From NCBI RefSeq assembly GCF_029961185.1, contig NZ_JASBQQ010000001.1, positions 476,552 to 540,551 on the forward strand: 64,000 bases of DNA. The letters are read 5' to 3'. The position numbers and the translations under genes were made by a program. This document shows, piece after piece, positions 34,658 to 45,174 of this stretch. A model generated the notes under the pieces. It made no database searches. It saw nothing but the letters and a program-made list of their open reading frames with translations, and was not told the origin of the DNA. This DNA comes from Albidovulum aestuarii (GTDB lineage: Bacteria > Pseudomonadota > Alphaproteobacteria > Rhodobacterales > Rhodobacteraceae). The first letter of the stretch is position 1. The number at the start of each line of letters is the position of its first letter.

Positions 34658-34833
34658 GGCGTCCTCCGGCATCTCGAATCGTCACCCACTATATCTATGG
34701 GTTGGCCGGGCGGTAAACGCGATAGAGTGTATCAGGGGCACATTTTCTGTCCGGTCACGATTTTCTGTGGATCGGGCCGCTTGGCGGCGGGGTAGCGGGG
34801 CTGTTAGGCTGCGGAAAAATAAGGGAGCGACGC

Positions 34834-35262
34834 ATGGGCCTGAAATATCTGCACACGATGGTGAGGGTGAAGGATCTGGACGCCTCGATGGCGTTTTACC
34901 GGCTTCTGGGGCTGGAAGAAACGCGGCGCTGGGACAATGAGGGGGGTCGGTTCACGCTCGTGTTCATGGCGCCGCCGGGGCAGCCGGAGTGCCCGGTGGA
35001 GCTGACGTATAATTGGGACGGGGATGAGGGGCTGCCCTCGGACAGCCGCCATTTCGGGCATCTGGCCTATGAGGTCGACGACATCTATGCGACCTGCGCC
35101 CATCTGAAGGCCAATGGCGTCACGATCAACCGGCCGCCGCGCGACGGGCGGATGGCGTTCGTCCGCTCGCCCGACAATGTGTCGGTGGAGCTGTTGCAGG
35201 CGGGGGAGGCCAAGGCGCCGGCGGAGCCCTGGGCGAGCATGGAGAATACCGGTCATTGGTGA
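34834..35262 (+). CDS. gloA: lactoylglutathione lyase (glyoxalase I)
   Basis: Converts the methylglyoxal-glutathione adduct to lactoylglutathione. The 142-residue VOC-fold product has the metal ligands in LHTMVRVKD (His), ELTYNW (Glu), HFGHLAYEV (His) and VSVELLQ (Glu). AAGGGAG precedes the ATG. Its stop overlaps the start of the first DUF1194 gene, so all three genes may be co-transcribed. Confidence 0.94.
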   Translation: MGLKYLHTMVRVKDLDASMAFYRLLGLEETRRWDNEGGRFTLVFMAPPGQPECPVELTYNWDGDEGLPSDSRHFGHLAYEVDDIYATCAHLKANGVTINRPPRDGRMAFVRSPDNVSVELLQAGEAKAPAEPWASMENTGHW

Positions 35263-35948
35263 GGCTTTCGCTGACGCTGGTTCTGTGTCTGACAGCGTGG
35301 CCAGCGATGGCCGCCTGTCGGCTGGCCCTGCTGCTGGCGCTCGATGTCTCGGCCTCGGTCGACAGGGACGAGGACCTGTTGCAAAGGCAGGGACTGGCGC
35401 GGGCATTGCTGGCCCCGGCGGTGGCGGACGCATTCCTGGCGTTTGGCGACGAACACGTGGCGCTCGCCGTCTATGAATGGAGCGGGCGGCATCAGCAGGA
35501 TCTTCTGCTGGACTGGACTTTGGTCACGGGGCCAGAGGATCTGGCGGTGGTGGCGGCGACGGTGGCCACGAGCGAGCGGGGCCATGACGACATGCCGACG
35601 GCGCTTGGCTATGCGCTGGGCCACGCGGCGGGATTGTTCGAACGGGCGCCGGATTGCGTGGCATGGAAGCTCGACGTGTCGGGCGACGGGCGCAACAATG
35701 AAGGCTTCGGGCCGGATCTGGCCTATCGCGAGTTTCCGCTGGACCGGGTGACCGTGAACGGGCTGGCGATTTCCGAAAGCGACCGGGAGATCGCGGATTA
35801 TTACCGGCGGGTGCTGATCCGGGGGCCGGGGGCGTTTGTCATCGAAGTGACGCGGTTCGAGGATTACGAGGCGGCGATGACGGAAAAGCTGCTGAGGGAG
35901 CTGGAAGGCCCGGTGATCGGTATGCTGATCCCGCAGGCGCCCGGATGA
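35259..35948 (+). CDS. DUF1194 family vWA-like exported protein, copy 1
   Basis: A 229-residue protein with a signal peptide (MRLSLTLVLCLTAWPAMA) and a von Willebrand factor A-like core with a metal-site motif LDVSASVD. The DUF1194 assignment rests on the LDVSASVDxxE and GDGxNNEG motifs. The GTG start at 35259 overlaps the gloA stop; TTG at 35256 would give one more residue. It overlaps the second DUF1194 gene by four bases (ATGA). Confidence 0.83.
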   Translation: MRLSLTLVLCLTAWPAMAACRLALLLALDVSASVDRDEDLLQRQGLARALLAPAVADAFLAFGDEHVALAVYEWSGRHQQDLLLDWTLVTGPEDLAVVAATVATSERGHDDMPTALGYALGHAAGLFERAPDCVAWKLDVSGDGRNNEGFGPDLAYREFPLDRVTVNGLAISESDREIADYYRRVLIRGPGAFVIEVTRFEDYEAAMTEKLLRELEGPVIGMLIPQAPG

Positions 35949-36715
35949 TCCGGGCTGCTCTTTCGGCCTTTCTACTGGCCACAGCTCCGGCGCATGCCGC
36001 CTGCCGTCAGGCGCTGGCCATAGGTCTCGACGTTTCCGGTTCGGTCGATCAGCGGGAATTTGTCCTGCAGGTGCAGGGACTTGCCGCCGCGCTTACATCG
36101 GATACGGTGCGCGGGGTGCTCTTGGAGGCACCGGGCTATCCGGTCGCTTTGGCGGTCTATGACTGGTCGGGGGCCGAACACCAGCGGTTGATCCTCGACT
36201 GGGTGGAGATCACCGACGAGGCTGTGCTTGAGCGGGTGGCGGGTGTGATCGCGACGGCGGTCCGGATCGAACGGTCGCCCGCGACCGGCGTCGGCGCGGC
36301 AATGCTTTACGGTGACGCGCTTCTGGCGCAGCGGCCCGATTGCCCGCGCGCGGCGCTGGATCTGACGGGTGACGGGCTGTCGAATTCCGGGCCACAGCCG
36401 CGCGATGTCGTGCTGCCGGGCCGCGTGCCCGAGGTCACGGTCAATGCGCTGGTGATCGGGGTGAACCGGGACGAGGGCTGGGATGGCGGCGATCCCGGCG
36501 TGGCGGAACTGACCGCGTGGTTTACGTCGGAGGTGATCCGGGGGCCGGATGCCTTTGTCGAGGTCGCCCTGGGATTCGAGGATTTCGCAGCGGCGATGGA
36601 GCGGAAGCTCTTGCGTGAACTTGCCGGGCTGACGGTCAGCGCATTTCCCGGGCCGGATGACAGGGTGGCGCTCAGCAATCGGGGCGCCGCCCCGCGAATA
36701 TTCCGGGAACGATGA
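35945..36715 (+). CDS. DUF1194 family vWA-like exported protein, copy 2
   Basis: A 256-residue paralogue of the preceding gene, with signal peptide (LSAFLLATAPAHA), the LDVSGSVDQREFVLQVQG metal-site region and LTGDGLSNSG. The two share the segment ALDVSxSVD, RGPDAFVE/RGPGAFVI and FEDxxAAMxxKLLRELxG. Tandem duplication is likely. Known relatives are called vWA-domain exported proteins with no assigned function. Confidence 0.83.
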   Translation: MIRAALSAFLLATAPAHAACRQALAIGLDVSGSVDQREFVLQVQGLAAALTSDTVRGVLLEAPGYPVALAVYDWSGAEHQRLILDWVEITDEAVLERVAGVIATAVRIERSPATGVGAAMLYGDALLAQRPDCPRAALDLTGDGLSNSGPQPRDVVLPGRVPEVTVNALVIGVNRDEGWDGGDPGVAELTAWFTSEVIRGPDAFVEVALGFEDFAAAMERKLLRELAGLTVSAFPGPDDRVALSNRGAAPRIFRER

Positions 36716-36724
36716 ATGTGGCGC

Positions 36725-37222
<498 letters not shown>

Positions 37223-37297
37223 CTCTTTCTCCGCCGTTTCTGCTGCTGGCCACAGCGTCAACGGAAAGAGGAAAATTTCGGTTAAAAGCGAACGAGT

Positions 37298-37573
37298 TCA
37301 GGACCGGGCGCGGTTCCGGTCCTGGGCAAACCCGGAGATGTCCGCAACCAGGGACGCAAATCTGCCCGGCGCAGGCGCGGCGCCGGTCATCCATTGGTAG
37401 AGATCCTGATCGTTCTCCCCCAGCAGCGCGTCGTAAAGCGCGAGGCGCTCGGTCGGCATGGTCGCCAGATGAGCATCGGCATATGGCCCGAGGATCAGAT
37501 CCATCTCTTTCGTGCCGCGCCGCCATGACCGCATGGCGACGCGCTTCAGCCGGGCTTCAGGTGTTTCGCTCAC
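37298..37573 (-). CDS. sdhE: succinate dehydrogenase assembly factor SdhE
   Basis: Small flavinylation factor for succinate dehydrogenase. The 91-residue product has the RRGTKEMDLILGPYADAHL motif (RGxxE box) and LLGENDQDLYQWMTG. The start is GTG, overlapping the previous gene's stop (GTGA); longer in-frame upstream sequence belongs to the XRE gene in another frame. Translationally coupled to the XRE regulator, which is an unusual pairing. Confidence 0.9.
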   Translation of the reverse strand: MSETPEARLKRVAMRSWRRGTKEMDLILGPYADAHLATMPTERLALYDALLGENDQDLYQWMTGAAPAPGRFASLVADISGFAQDRNRARS

Positions 37574-37989
37574 GCGGCACCCTGTTCGAGCCCGTGGCGG
37601 AGCTTCTTTTCCAGCCGTCCCAGGCGTCCGGTCATCGCGGTCATCGCGGCGCGCAATTCGCGGATTTCGGCAAGCACGCCCTTGACTTGCGCGCTGTCGT
37701 CGCCGTCTTCGGTCATCTCGACGCCATCGCCCTCGCCGGTCAGCAGCCACATCAGCGATACGCCCAGCATACCGGCCAGCATCTGCAGCCGGTTGGCGCG
37801 CGGTTCTTTCGCATCGGCCTCCCAATGCTCGACGACCCTGGTTTTCACGCCCAGTCTCTGCGCCAGGTCAGCCTGACTCAAACCGGCGGCCTCACGCGCG
37901 GCAGCCAGCCGGTCACCGAAGGTCGCAGCCTCGTTGCTGTACCAGTTCTCGGCGGTTTCTGCTGTCTTTTCGAGCGTATCGGCGGTCAT
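37570..37989 (-). CDS. XRE-family DNA-binding protein with coiled-coil tail
   Basis: A 139-residue protein: an XRE helix-turn-helix (about residues 25-85, FGDRLAAAREAAGLSQADLAQRLGV) and a C-terminal coiled coil (RELRAAMTAMTGRLGRLEKKLRHGL). It is a likely cytoplasmic regulator. It overlaps sdhE by four bases and sits upstream of it, suggesting an operon in which a small regulator precedes an assembly factor. Confidence 0.82.
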   Translation of the reverse strand: MTADTLEKTAETAENWYSNEAATFGDRLAAAREAAGLSQADLAQRLGVKTRVVEHWEADAKEPRANRLQMLAGMLGVSLMWLLTGEGDGVEMTEDGDDSAQVKGVLAEIRELRAAMTAMTGRLGRLEKKLRHGLEQGAA

Positions 37990-38039
37990 CTCAATTCCTT
38001 TTCGAAGTCGCTTGCGGGAGAAGAGGGGTCTATCTATGA

Positions 38040-39278
<1,239 letters not shown>

Positions 39279-39287
39279 GGGGAAACC

Positions 39288-39716
39288 ATGGCGGGCGATC
39301 TGCCGGACTATTACTTCCGCATCCGCGAAAATGGTGCTGCGGTCTTTCGGGTGGATACCGAAAACCGCCAGCGGCGGATCGAGATGGACCAGATCGCCGT
39401 CGTCAATGTGAAGAACGGCGAGATCAAGCCGCAGGGTGACCGCAAGCTGTCGCCCGAGGACATGGCGACGATCCGCGACTGGCTGGAGGCGCGGCGGGCA
39501 TTGCTGGCCCGCCGGGATGTCGACGATATCCTCCGCGCGGTCGATCACCTCAACCTCACCACGCAATGGGCGCAGTCAAAGGCGACCGATGCGCAGCTGG
39601 AGGACGTGACCGACGCGCTCCTGCTTGCGATGCATGACCTGCGGTCGGTGCTGGTGCGCAAGAAATCCGAGCGGGTCCTGGCATCGCAGGGCGACAAAGC
39701 GACCGGCAGTTCCTGA
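39288..39716 (+). CDS. conserved hypothetical protein downstream of aspC
   Basis: A 142-residue, mixed-charge, soluble protein. It opens GDLPDYYFRIRENGAAVFRVDTENRQRRIEM and ends in a helical Ala/Lys-rich tail. The ATG follows GGGGGAAA and is 9 bases after the aspC stop, so the two are probably co-transcribed. It has no signal or membrane segment and no recognised family. The strong start site and good codon usage support it. Confidence 0.72.
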   Translation: MAGDLPDYYFRIRENGAAVFRVDTENRQRRIEMDQIAVVNVKNGEIKPQGDRKLSPEDMATIRDWLEARRALLARRDVDDILRAVDHLNLTTQWAQSKATDAQLEDVTDALLLAMHDLRSVLVRKKSERVLASQGDKATGSS

Positions 39717-39736
39717 TCACGCTGTTTTCAGATTGT

Positions 39737-39870
39737 GGCGCCCGTTCCGGGCGCCAAGACATATCTCGCCCCCGCAAGAGCGGGGGCTCGGGCCTGCCTC
39801 CGGCGGGAGTATTTCCGGACAGAAAGTAACAGTCCTTTATCCACTTTCTGTCGGAAAAAAACTCCGGGGT
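39737..39870 (+). repeat. composite dispersed repeat with three palindromes
   Basis: Order of parts: GGCGCCCG/CGGGCGCC hairpin, AAGACATATCTCG, a GCCCCCGC/GCGGGGGC hairpin, CTCGGGCCTGCCTCCGGCGGG, AGTATTTCCGGACAGAAAGT, then an inverted partial copy (ACTTTCTGTC at 39843-39852). It fills most of the 230-base gap between the previous gene and MATE. The same modules appear in reverse order at 61500-61590. Confidence 0.7.
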
Positions 39871-39946
39871 TTGGGGCAGCGCCCCAACCGGCCGCGCCGA
39901 TGCGCGGCCCCAGTAAAGGAATGGCCCGGAACGGGCCGCCTTGGGA

Positions 39947-41308
39947 TCAGGCCAGTTCCACCTGCCCCCAACGCCCCCAGAACCGCCACATCAGGAGGAT
40001 TGCGGCGACCGCAAGCCCGACGGTGAGCCCCAACCAGAGCCCGGCCCCGCCGAAGCCCATAGGGAAGGCCAGAAGATAGCTCGCCGGGATGCCGATCACC
40101 CAGTAGCTGATCACCGTGATCCAGAGTGGACCGGCCGTATCCTGCACCCCGCGCAGAAGCCCAAGCGCCATGACCTGTGCGGCATCGAACATCTGGAAAA
40201 GCGCCGCGAAGGCCAGAAGCACGGTTCCGAACGCGACGATCGCCTCCACCTCCGGCTTCGCCTCGTCGAGGAAAAGCCCGATGATCGGCCCCGGCAGGAT
40301 CAGGAAGACCGCCACGACGACAAGCCCGAAGAGAAGCGACATCGCGATCGCCGCAACGGCCCCGTCGCGCAGCCCGACAAAGTCGCCCCGCCCCTCGGCA
40401 TGGCCGACCCGCACGGTCGCGGCATTGGAAAGCCCCAGATGCACCATGAAGGCCAAAGCCGCGACCTCGATCGCGATGCCATGGGCGGCCAGTTCCACCG
40501 TGCCGACCCAGCCCATCATCAGCGCCGAAGCGTTGAAAAGCCCACCCTCGGCGAGCCCCGTCAGCCCGACCGGCCAGCCGAGCCGCCAGACCCGTTTGAA
40601 GGCTGGCCAGTCCGGCCGCCAGAACCGCTGGAAGAGGTGGAACCGCCTGAGATCGGGTTGCCGCGCTGCGTAAAGTGCCAGGAGGAGCGCCGTGACGCTC
40701 TGCGTCACCAGCGTCGCCACCGCCGCGCCGCGCACGCCAAGCTCGGGCGCGCCCCAGTTGCCGAAGATCAGCATCCAGTTGAGCGCCACGTTGACACAGG
40801 CCCCCGCCATCGTGGCCCACAGCACCACCCCGGTCCGTTCCAGTGCCGACAGATAGCCGCGGAACGTATTGACCAGCAAAGCCGGGATCAGGCCGAAGCC
40901 CGCGATCCTCAGGTAATCCTGCGCCAGCGCCGCAAGCTCCGGCTCCTGCCCGAGTGCGGCAAGGACCGGGCCGGACCACCACATCACCGGCAGAACCGCC
41001 ACGCCGAAAAGGATCGAATGCCACATCGTCATGCGTGTATCGCGGCGGACCTGCGTCTCGTCCCCCTTGCCGAGCGACGAGGCCACCATGCCCATCATCG
41101 CGATGGAATACCCCGCACCGAGAATGAAGAGGATGAAGAAAGTTGAGGCGCCAAGGACGACCGAGGCCAGAGCCTCGACCCCGTACCAGCCCAGCATCAC
41201 CGTATCGGTGACATGCAGCACCATCTGCGCAAGGTTCGAGCCGATGAGCGGCAGTCCGAGCGCAAGAAGCGCCCGCATATGGGCGCCGTATGTAAGCCGT
41301 TCCGTCAT
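39947..41308 (-). CDS. MATE-family multidrug/toxin efflux transporter
   Basis: A 453-residue inner-membrane exporter with twelve predicted helices in two MatE repeats. The core sequences GLPLIGSNLAQMVLHVTDTVMLGWYG and LGWPVGLTGLAEGGLFNASALMMG begin the two halves; driven by Na+ or H+. The gene stands alone, with a repeat-bearing gap downstream and GNAT beyond its start. Confidence 0.92.
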   Translation of the reverse strand: MTERLTYGAHMRALLALGLPLIGSNLAQMVLHVTDTVMLGWYGVEALASVVLGASTFFILFILGAGYSIAMMGMVASSLGKGDETQVRRDTRMTMWHSILFGVAVLPVMWWSGPVLAALGQEPELAALAQDYLRIAGFGLIPALLVNTFRGYLSALERTGVVLWATMAGACVNVALNWMLIFGNWGAPELGVRGAAVATLVTQSVTALLLALYAARQPDLRRFHLFQRFWRPDWPAFKRVWRLGWPVGLTGLAEGGLFNASALMMGWVGTVELAAHGIAIEVAALAFMVHLGLSNAATVRVGHAEGRGDFVGLRDGAVAAIAMSLLFGLVVVAVFLILPGPIIGLFLDEAKPEVEAIVAFGTVLLAFAALFQMFDAAQVMALGLLRGVQDTAGPLWITVISYWVIGIPASYLLAFPMGFGGAGLWLGLTVGLAVAAILLMWRFWGRWGQVELA

Positions 41309-41352
41309 CCCCGAGCCTTACGCCCGACCGGGGGTAAGGTCCAGAGGCTGTC

Positions 41353-41832
41353 TCAGGCTGCGATATGCGCCGTCACGACAGCCGGATCACGCTCCGGCAG
41401 GCGGATGAAACCCGCCCGGTCGGAGATCCTCCGGATCGCGGTATTGGTCCTCAGGAAATGGATCCAGATGTCACGCAGCCCGCGCCGCCGCGCCTCGCCC
41501 ACGACGCCGTCAAAGAGCGCACCGCCGATTCCGGCCCTTCGCGTGTCCTCATCGACCGAAAGCGCGATCTCCGCTATCGGATCGCCGCCCTCGCCGATAT
41601 GCAGTTCGGCAAGGCCGCACAATCGCCCATCAATCCGTGCCCCGAGGATGAGTGCCGGACGGGTGGCTGCCGCGTAGCGCATGACGGCCGCGTCCGAGGA
41701 CCAGACGAGGAACCGGTTCAGCCGCGATTCCGGGCCAAGATGCAAAAGATGGGCCCGCAGGACGGGTCGCCACACCGGGTCGTCCTGCCGCCAGGCGTCA
41801 AAGTTCAGCCGGGATAAAACTGGATCGGACAT
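41353..41832 (-). CDS. GNAT N-acetyltransferase
   Basis: A 159-residue acetyltransferase; the acetyl-CoA-binding loop is EDTRRAGIGGALFDG (R/Q-x-x-G-x-G/A) in the second half, followed by GLRDIWIHFLRTNTAIRRISDRAGF. The ATG at 41832 is preferred; an upstream ATG at 41880 adds 16 residues outside the family pattern. The substrate is unknown. Downstream of its end lies MATE in the same orientation, 44 bases away. Confidence 0.85.
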   Translation of the reverse strand: MSDPVLSRLNFDAWRQDDPVWRPVLRAHLLHLGPESRLNRFLVWSSDAAVMRYAAATRPALILGARIDGRLCGLAELHIGEGGDPIAEIALSVDEDTRRAGIGGALFDGVVGEARRRGLRDIWIHFLRTNTAIRRISDRAGFIRLPERDPAVVTAHIAA

Positions 41833-41966
41833 CCTGCCCGCCCCTGATTCTGCGCATGCATTGCCGCAATGCAGCATCAAGATGGGGCTTCAATGGCGTC
41901 AGGGGAATACCCAGTAACCGCAATTCCGGTCTGCAGGGCAAACAAGTCACGCCCCCTGCGCCCGGT

Positions 41967-43034
41967 TCATGCCTTGCTTGTCGCGGCAGCCCTCCGCCTT
42001 GGTGCCGGCTTCGCGGCGGTTTCAGCCGCTACCGGTTCCTTGCCGTTCTGACCGGGTTTGCGGCGCAGATTCGGATGCATCGACGCGCCGAGGATATGGT
42101 CTGAGCCGTGGACGACATGGCTCGCCCGGCCGACGATCAGGGGATCGGGTGCGCCGACAACCTCATTGTCCTTGTCGGGATAGTCGAGCGAGGCGAGGAA
42201 ATGGCGCATGCAATTGAGCCGCGCCCGTTTCTTGTCATTCGACTTGATGATCGTCCAGGGCGCATCGGCAGTATCGGTGTAGAAGAACATCGCCTCTTTC
42301 GCCTCGGTATAATCGTCCCACTTGTCGAGCGATGCCTTGTCGATCGGCGACAGTTTCCAGCGCTTCAGGGGATCGGTTTCCCGCGACTTGAACCGGCGGC
42401 GCTGCTCCGTTTGCGTGACCGAGAACCAGTATTTGTAAAGCCGGATGCCAGAACGGACGAGCATTCGTTCCATCTCGGGCGCCTGGCGCATGAATTCGAG
42501 GTAATCGGTGGGCGAGCAGAAGCCCATCACCCGCTCCACGCCTGCCCGGTTGTACCAACTCCGGTCATAGAAGACCATTTCGCCCGCCGTCGGCAGGTGT
42601 TCGATATAGCGCTGGAAGAACCACTGGCCGCGTTCCTCGTCTGTCGGCTTGTTCAGCGCCACGACGCGCGCGAAGCGGGGGTTGAGATGCTCCATGAACC
42701 GCTTGATCGTGCCGCCCTTGCCCGCGGCGTCGCGGCCCTCGAAGAGGATGACGAATTTCTGACCCGTCTCCAGCGCCCATTTCTGGACCTTCAGCAGTTC
42801 AGCCTGAAGCCGGGCTTTCTCGGCCTCGTAATCGCGGCGGATCATCTTGCGGGAATAGGGATAGCGGCCGCTTTCAAAGGCGTGCCGGATCGCGTCTGCA
42901 TCGACGACAGGAAAGCTCTTCAGCCCAGGTTTCCGCTCGACTGGATCAGACGGCACATCCGCGCCATTACCCGCCTCAGGCGTCGTGGCAGGGGTTTCAA
43001 CAACGGTTTCAACAAGGGCTTCCTGTTCGGTCAT
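41967..43034 (-). CDS. ppk2: polyphosphate kinase 2
   Basis: Interconverts polyphosphate and nucleoside phosphates. The 355-residue product has Walker A LFEGRDAAGKGGTIKRF (about residues 98-113), Walker B YDRSWYNRAGVERVMGF and the lid KWKLSPIDKASLDKWDDY. Class I PPK2 fits the single-domain length. A Pro/Thr-rich N-terminal extension (about 1-40) and a Lys/Ala/Arg-rich C-terminal tail (about 335-355) are extras. ATG at 43034. Confidence 0.93.
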   Translation of the reverse strand: MTEQEALVETVVETPATTPEAGNGADVPSDPVERKPGLKSFPVVDADAIRHAFESGRYPYSRKMIRRDYEAEKARLQAELLKVQKWALETGQKFVILFEGRDAAGKGGTIKRFMEHLNPRFARVVALNKPTDEERGQWFFQRYIEHLPTAGEMVFYDRSWYNRAGVERVMGFCSPTDYLEFMRQAPEMERMLVRSGIRLYKYWFSVTQTEQRRRFKSRETDPLKRWKLSPIDKASLDKWDDYTEAKEAMFFYTDTADAPWTIIKSNDKKRARLNCMRHFLASLDYPDKDNEVVGAPDPLIVGRASHVVHGSDHILGASMHPNLRRKPGQNGKEPVAAETAAKPAPRRRAAATSKA

Positions 43035-43183
43035 GCCGGTCCTCCGTCCTGTTCGATGATCTGCGGATTCTAGATGACCTGCCAACCGCACGCCTTGACC
43101 CGTGTCAAAAACCCTGAAGGAATCCTTCCCCCTGCCCCAAGGTCGCGCTACCGATAGGATCAGCAATCCCACCGGAGGCCCCA

Positions 43184-43843
43184 ATGCTCACGATCTACGG
43201 CGTCTATCGCAGCCGCGCGTCGCGCAACTTCTGGCTGCTGGAGGAACTGAACATGGAGTTTGACCATGTTCCGGTGATCCAGGGCTACCGCCTGCCCGAT
43301 CCCGAGGCAGCGGACGCGCCCTTCAACACGCTCTCGCCCGGTTTCGTCGCGATCAGCCCTGCAGGTGCCGTGCCAGTTCTGAAGGACGGCGACTTCGTGC
43401 TGTCGGAATCGCTCGCGATGAACCTTTACATCGCGCGCAAGGCGGGCGGGCCGCTCGCCCCGGCGGATGCCCGGGAAAACGCGCTGATGGAGCAATGGGC
43501 GCTTTACGGCATGACCGCGATCGAGACCCATGCGCTCGCCATCATGTACGCCCATGCCGAGGGACGGGCGAAGACACCGGCAGGCGAGGCCGAGATCGCG
43601 ATGGAGACGGCCCGCCTCCGCCGTCCGCTCAAGGTCCTCAACGCGCATCTGCGCGAAAACGGCCATATGGTCGGCGACCGTTTCACCGTCGCGGACATCA
43701 ACATGGCCGAGATCATCCGCTACGCACAAGCCGAGCCGGGGTTGGTCGACCAGTTCCCCGCCATCGCGGGCTGGATGTCAGCCTGCCAGGACCGGCCTGC
43801 GTTCAAGTCGATGTGGGCGAAACGGCTGGCCGAACCGGCGTGA
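43184..43843 (+). CDS. glutathione S-transferase family protein
   Basis: A 219-residue GST: N-terminal thioredoxin-like domain with IYGVYRSRASRNFWLLEELN and SPAGAVPVLKDGDFVLSESLAMNLYIA (the SES motif for glutathione), then the all-helical C-terminal domain with FTVADINMAEII. CCGGAGG lies before the ATG. Substrate unknown. Confidence 0.9.
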   Translation: MLTIYGVYRSRASRNFWLLEELNMEFDHVPVIQGYRLPDPEAADAPFNTLSPGFVAISPAGAVPVLKDGDFVLSESLAMNLYIARKAGGPLAPADARENALMEQWALYGMTAIETHALAIMYAHAEGRAKTPAGEAEIAMETARLRRPLKVLNAHLRENGHMVGDRFTVADINMAEIIRYAQAEPGLVDQFPAIAGWMSACQDRPAFKSMWAKRLAEPA

Positions 43844-43910
43844 GGCGTTGCTGGCTTCAACCCGAAGCGGGCCTTGGTTCCGGACCGAGTTCGCACCGAA
43901 ACAGAGATCA

Positions 43911-44624
43911 CTAAGGCGTTGTGTGTTCCAGCATCAAGATTTTTGCCGGATCTTCTTTGGTGCGGTGATAGAACCAACGATCCATGGTTCGGGCCAGAAG
44001 CGCGTCACCACTCAGAAAGAGCCGACCGGTCTCAATCTCGCGGGGGATAGTTGTCCGTCCCAGCAGAATTGAAGAAATCGAAAATCGATCGGTTTCGATG
44101 AACAGGTCAACGTCAAAACCGGGGATCGACGAACAGATTTCTATCGGCAATCCGGGGCGGATAAGCACCCAATATGTATCATATTCAAGACCCGGATCGC
44201 TAAACCGGAACTGAATGACCACCTGACGCTTTGGCAGTTCGTCCAAGTCGAAGTAATTCCGCATCTGCCACATCAGGTTGGAGACAGAGAGTTTTTCGAG
44301 CGCCTGTCGGGCCTCGATGTTGCACTGTGCCCAGTTCCCAAGTGCGTCCAGCGCGGGTTCCAGATCGATCGCGCGTTGCGTGCGCACGTAGTGCACCTCG
44401 CCCGTCGCCCGGTCCTCGAGCCTCTCGACCAGCCCGTGCGCCTCAAGTTCCTTCAGACGTTTCGACAAAAGGGTTGGTGAGATACTGCCGACCCCGCGCT
44501 TGATGTCGTTGAACTTGGTCGATCCGCCCCACATCTCGGTCAGGATCGGGATCGTCCAGCGCGGCTCCAGAATTTCGCAGGCATGTGATATCGGGCAGAT
44601 CAGTCCATAAGGCTTGACGCTCAT
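43911..44624 (-). CDS. HxlR-type winged-helix regulator with C-terminal domain
   Basis: A 237-residue regulator. The N-terminal HxlR domain (about 1-100) has CEILEPRWTIPILTEMWGGSTKFNDIKRG and ISPTLLSKRLKELEAHGLVERL. A C-terminal domain of about 120 residues, resembling the SCP2-like extension found on some HxlR regulators, would sense a ligand. Divergent from the DUF4242 gene. The control region between them has an inverted repeat (44674 and 44731) that may be its operator. Moderately lower GC than its neighbours. Confidence 0.83.
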   Translation of the reverse strand: MSVKPYGLICPISHACEILEPRWTIPILTEMWGGSTKFNDIKRGVGSISPTLLSKRLKELEAHGLVERLEDRATGEVHYVRTQRAIDLEPALDALGNWAQCNIEARQALEKLSVSNLMWQMRNYFDLDELPKRQVVIQFRFSDPGLEYDTYWVLIRPGLPIEICSSIPGFDVDLFIETDRFSISSILLGRTTIPREIETGRLFLSGDALLARTMDRWFYHRTKEDPAKILMLEHTTP

Positions 44625-44673
44625 CGGGCAAATTCCTCCGGAATTCAGCCTAATGAAGGCTTGGCCTTTGGGT

Positions 44674-44738
44674 CCAGTACACAATCTGTATTGGGTGTGG
44701 TTCTCTTTTTATACTACCCGGTCCTCGCTTTGTACTGG
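44674..44738. promoter_or_regulatory. inverted repeat CCAGTACA / TGTACTGG between HxlR and DUF4242 genes
   Basis: CCAGTACA at 44674-44681 and TGTACTGG at 44731-44738, perfect inverted copies 49 bases apart inside the divergent promoter region. GTAC-centred arms resemble sites bound by HxlR-type repressors; self- and cross-control is proposed. Confidence 0.45.
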
Positions 44739-44796
44739 CAGCATCTGCAAATCACCGAAGTTGCGAAGGCAGATAGCCAGAGAAAGGAAGGATGAT

Positions 44797-45069
44797 ATGC
44801 GTCGATTTGTTATTGAGCGGGAGATCCCGACCGTCGGAAGTTTTGATCGCGGCCAGCTTCGCGACGCTTCACGGACATCTAACGATGCTTTGGCCAAGCT
44901 TTCGCCGAAGGTTCAGTGGGAACACTCCTATGTCGCTGATAACAAGACATTTTGCGTCTATCTTGCTGATGACGAGGACGCCATCCACGAACATGCCAAG
45001 CTGAGCGGGTTTCCGGCAAACCGCATCACGCCGATTTCGTCGGTTATCGATCCGACGACAGCCAACTGA
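44797..45069 (+). CDS. DUF4242 family small protein
   Basis: A 90-residue protein of the DUF4242 (nickel-binding-like ferredoxin-fold) family: RRFVIEREIPTVGSFDRGQLRDAS, VQWEHSYVADNKTFCVYLADDEDAIHEHAKLSGFP. The ATG follows AGGAAGGA. The typical His/Glu/Cys-containing central part suggests metal or small-molecule binding. Divergent from the HxlR regulator, so likely its target. Confidence 0.82.
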   Translation: MRRFVIEREIPTVGSFDRGQLRDASRTSNDALAKLSPKVQWEHSYVADNKTFCVYLADDEDAIHEHAKLSGFPANRITPISSVIDPTTAN

Positions 45070-45174
45070 CGTGGTAGATTTGGCCGGTGTGCTTTCTCCC
45101 AGCCACCGGTCAAATACCGATGCGTCTCAAAAGCGCACGTGCGCTGTCTCCTACATTCGCACTGTTCGTCTGTC

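Noticed and set aside
39941-41146. A 401-codon open frame opposite MATE
   Set aside because: Glu/Arg/Asp-rich shadow of an obvious transporter gene.
42108-43073. A 321-codon open frame opposite ppk2
   Set aside because: Shadow of the PPK2 gene, whose Walker motifs are on the minus strand.
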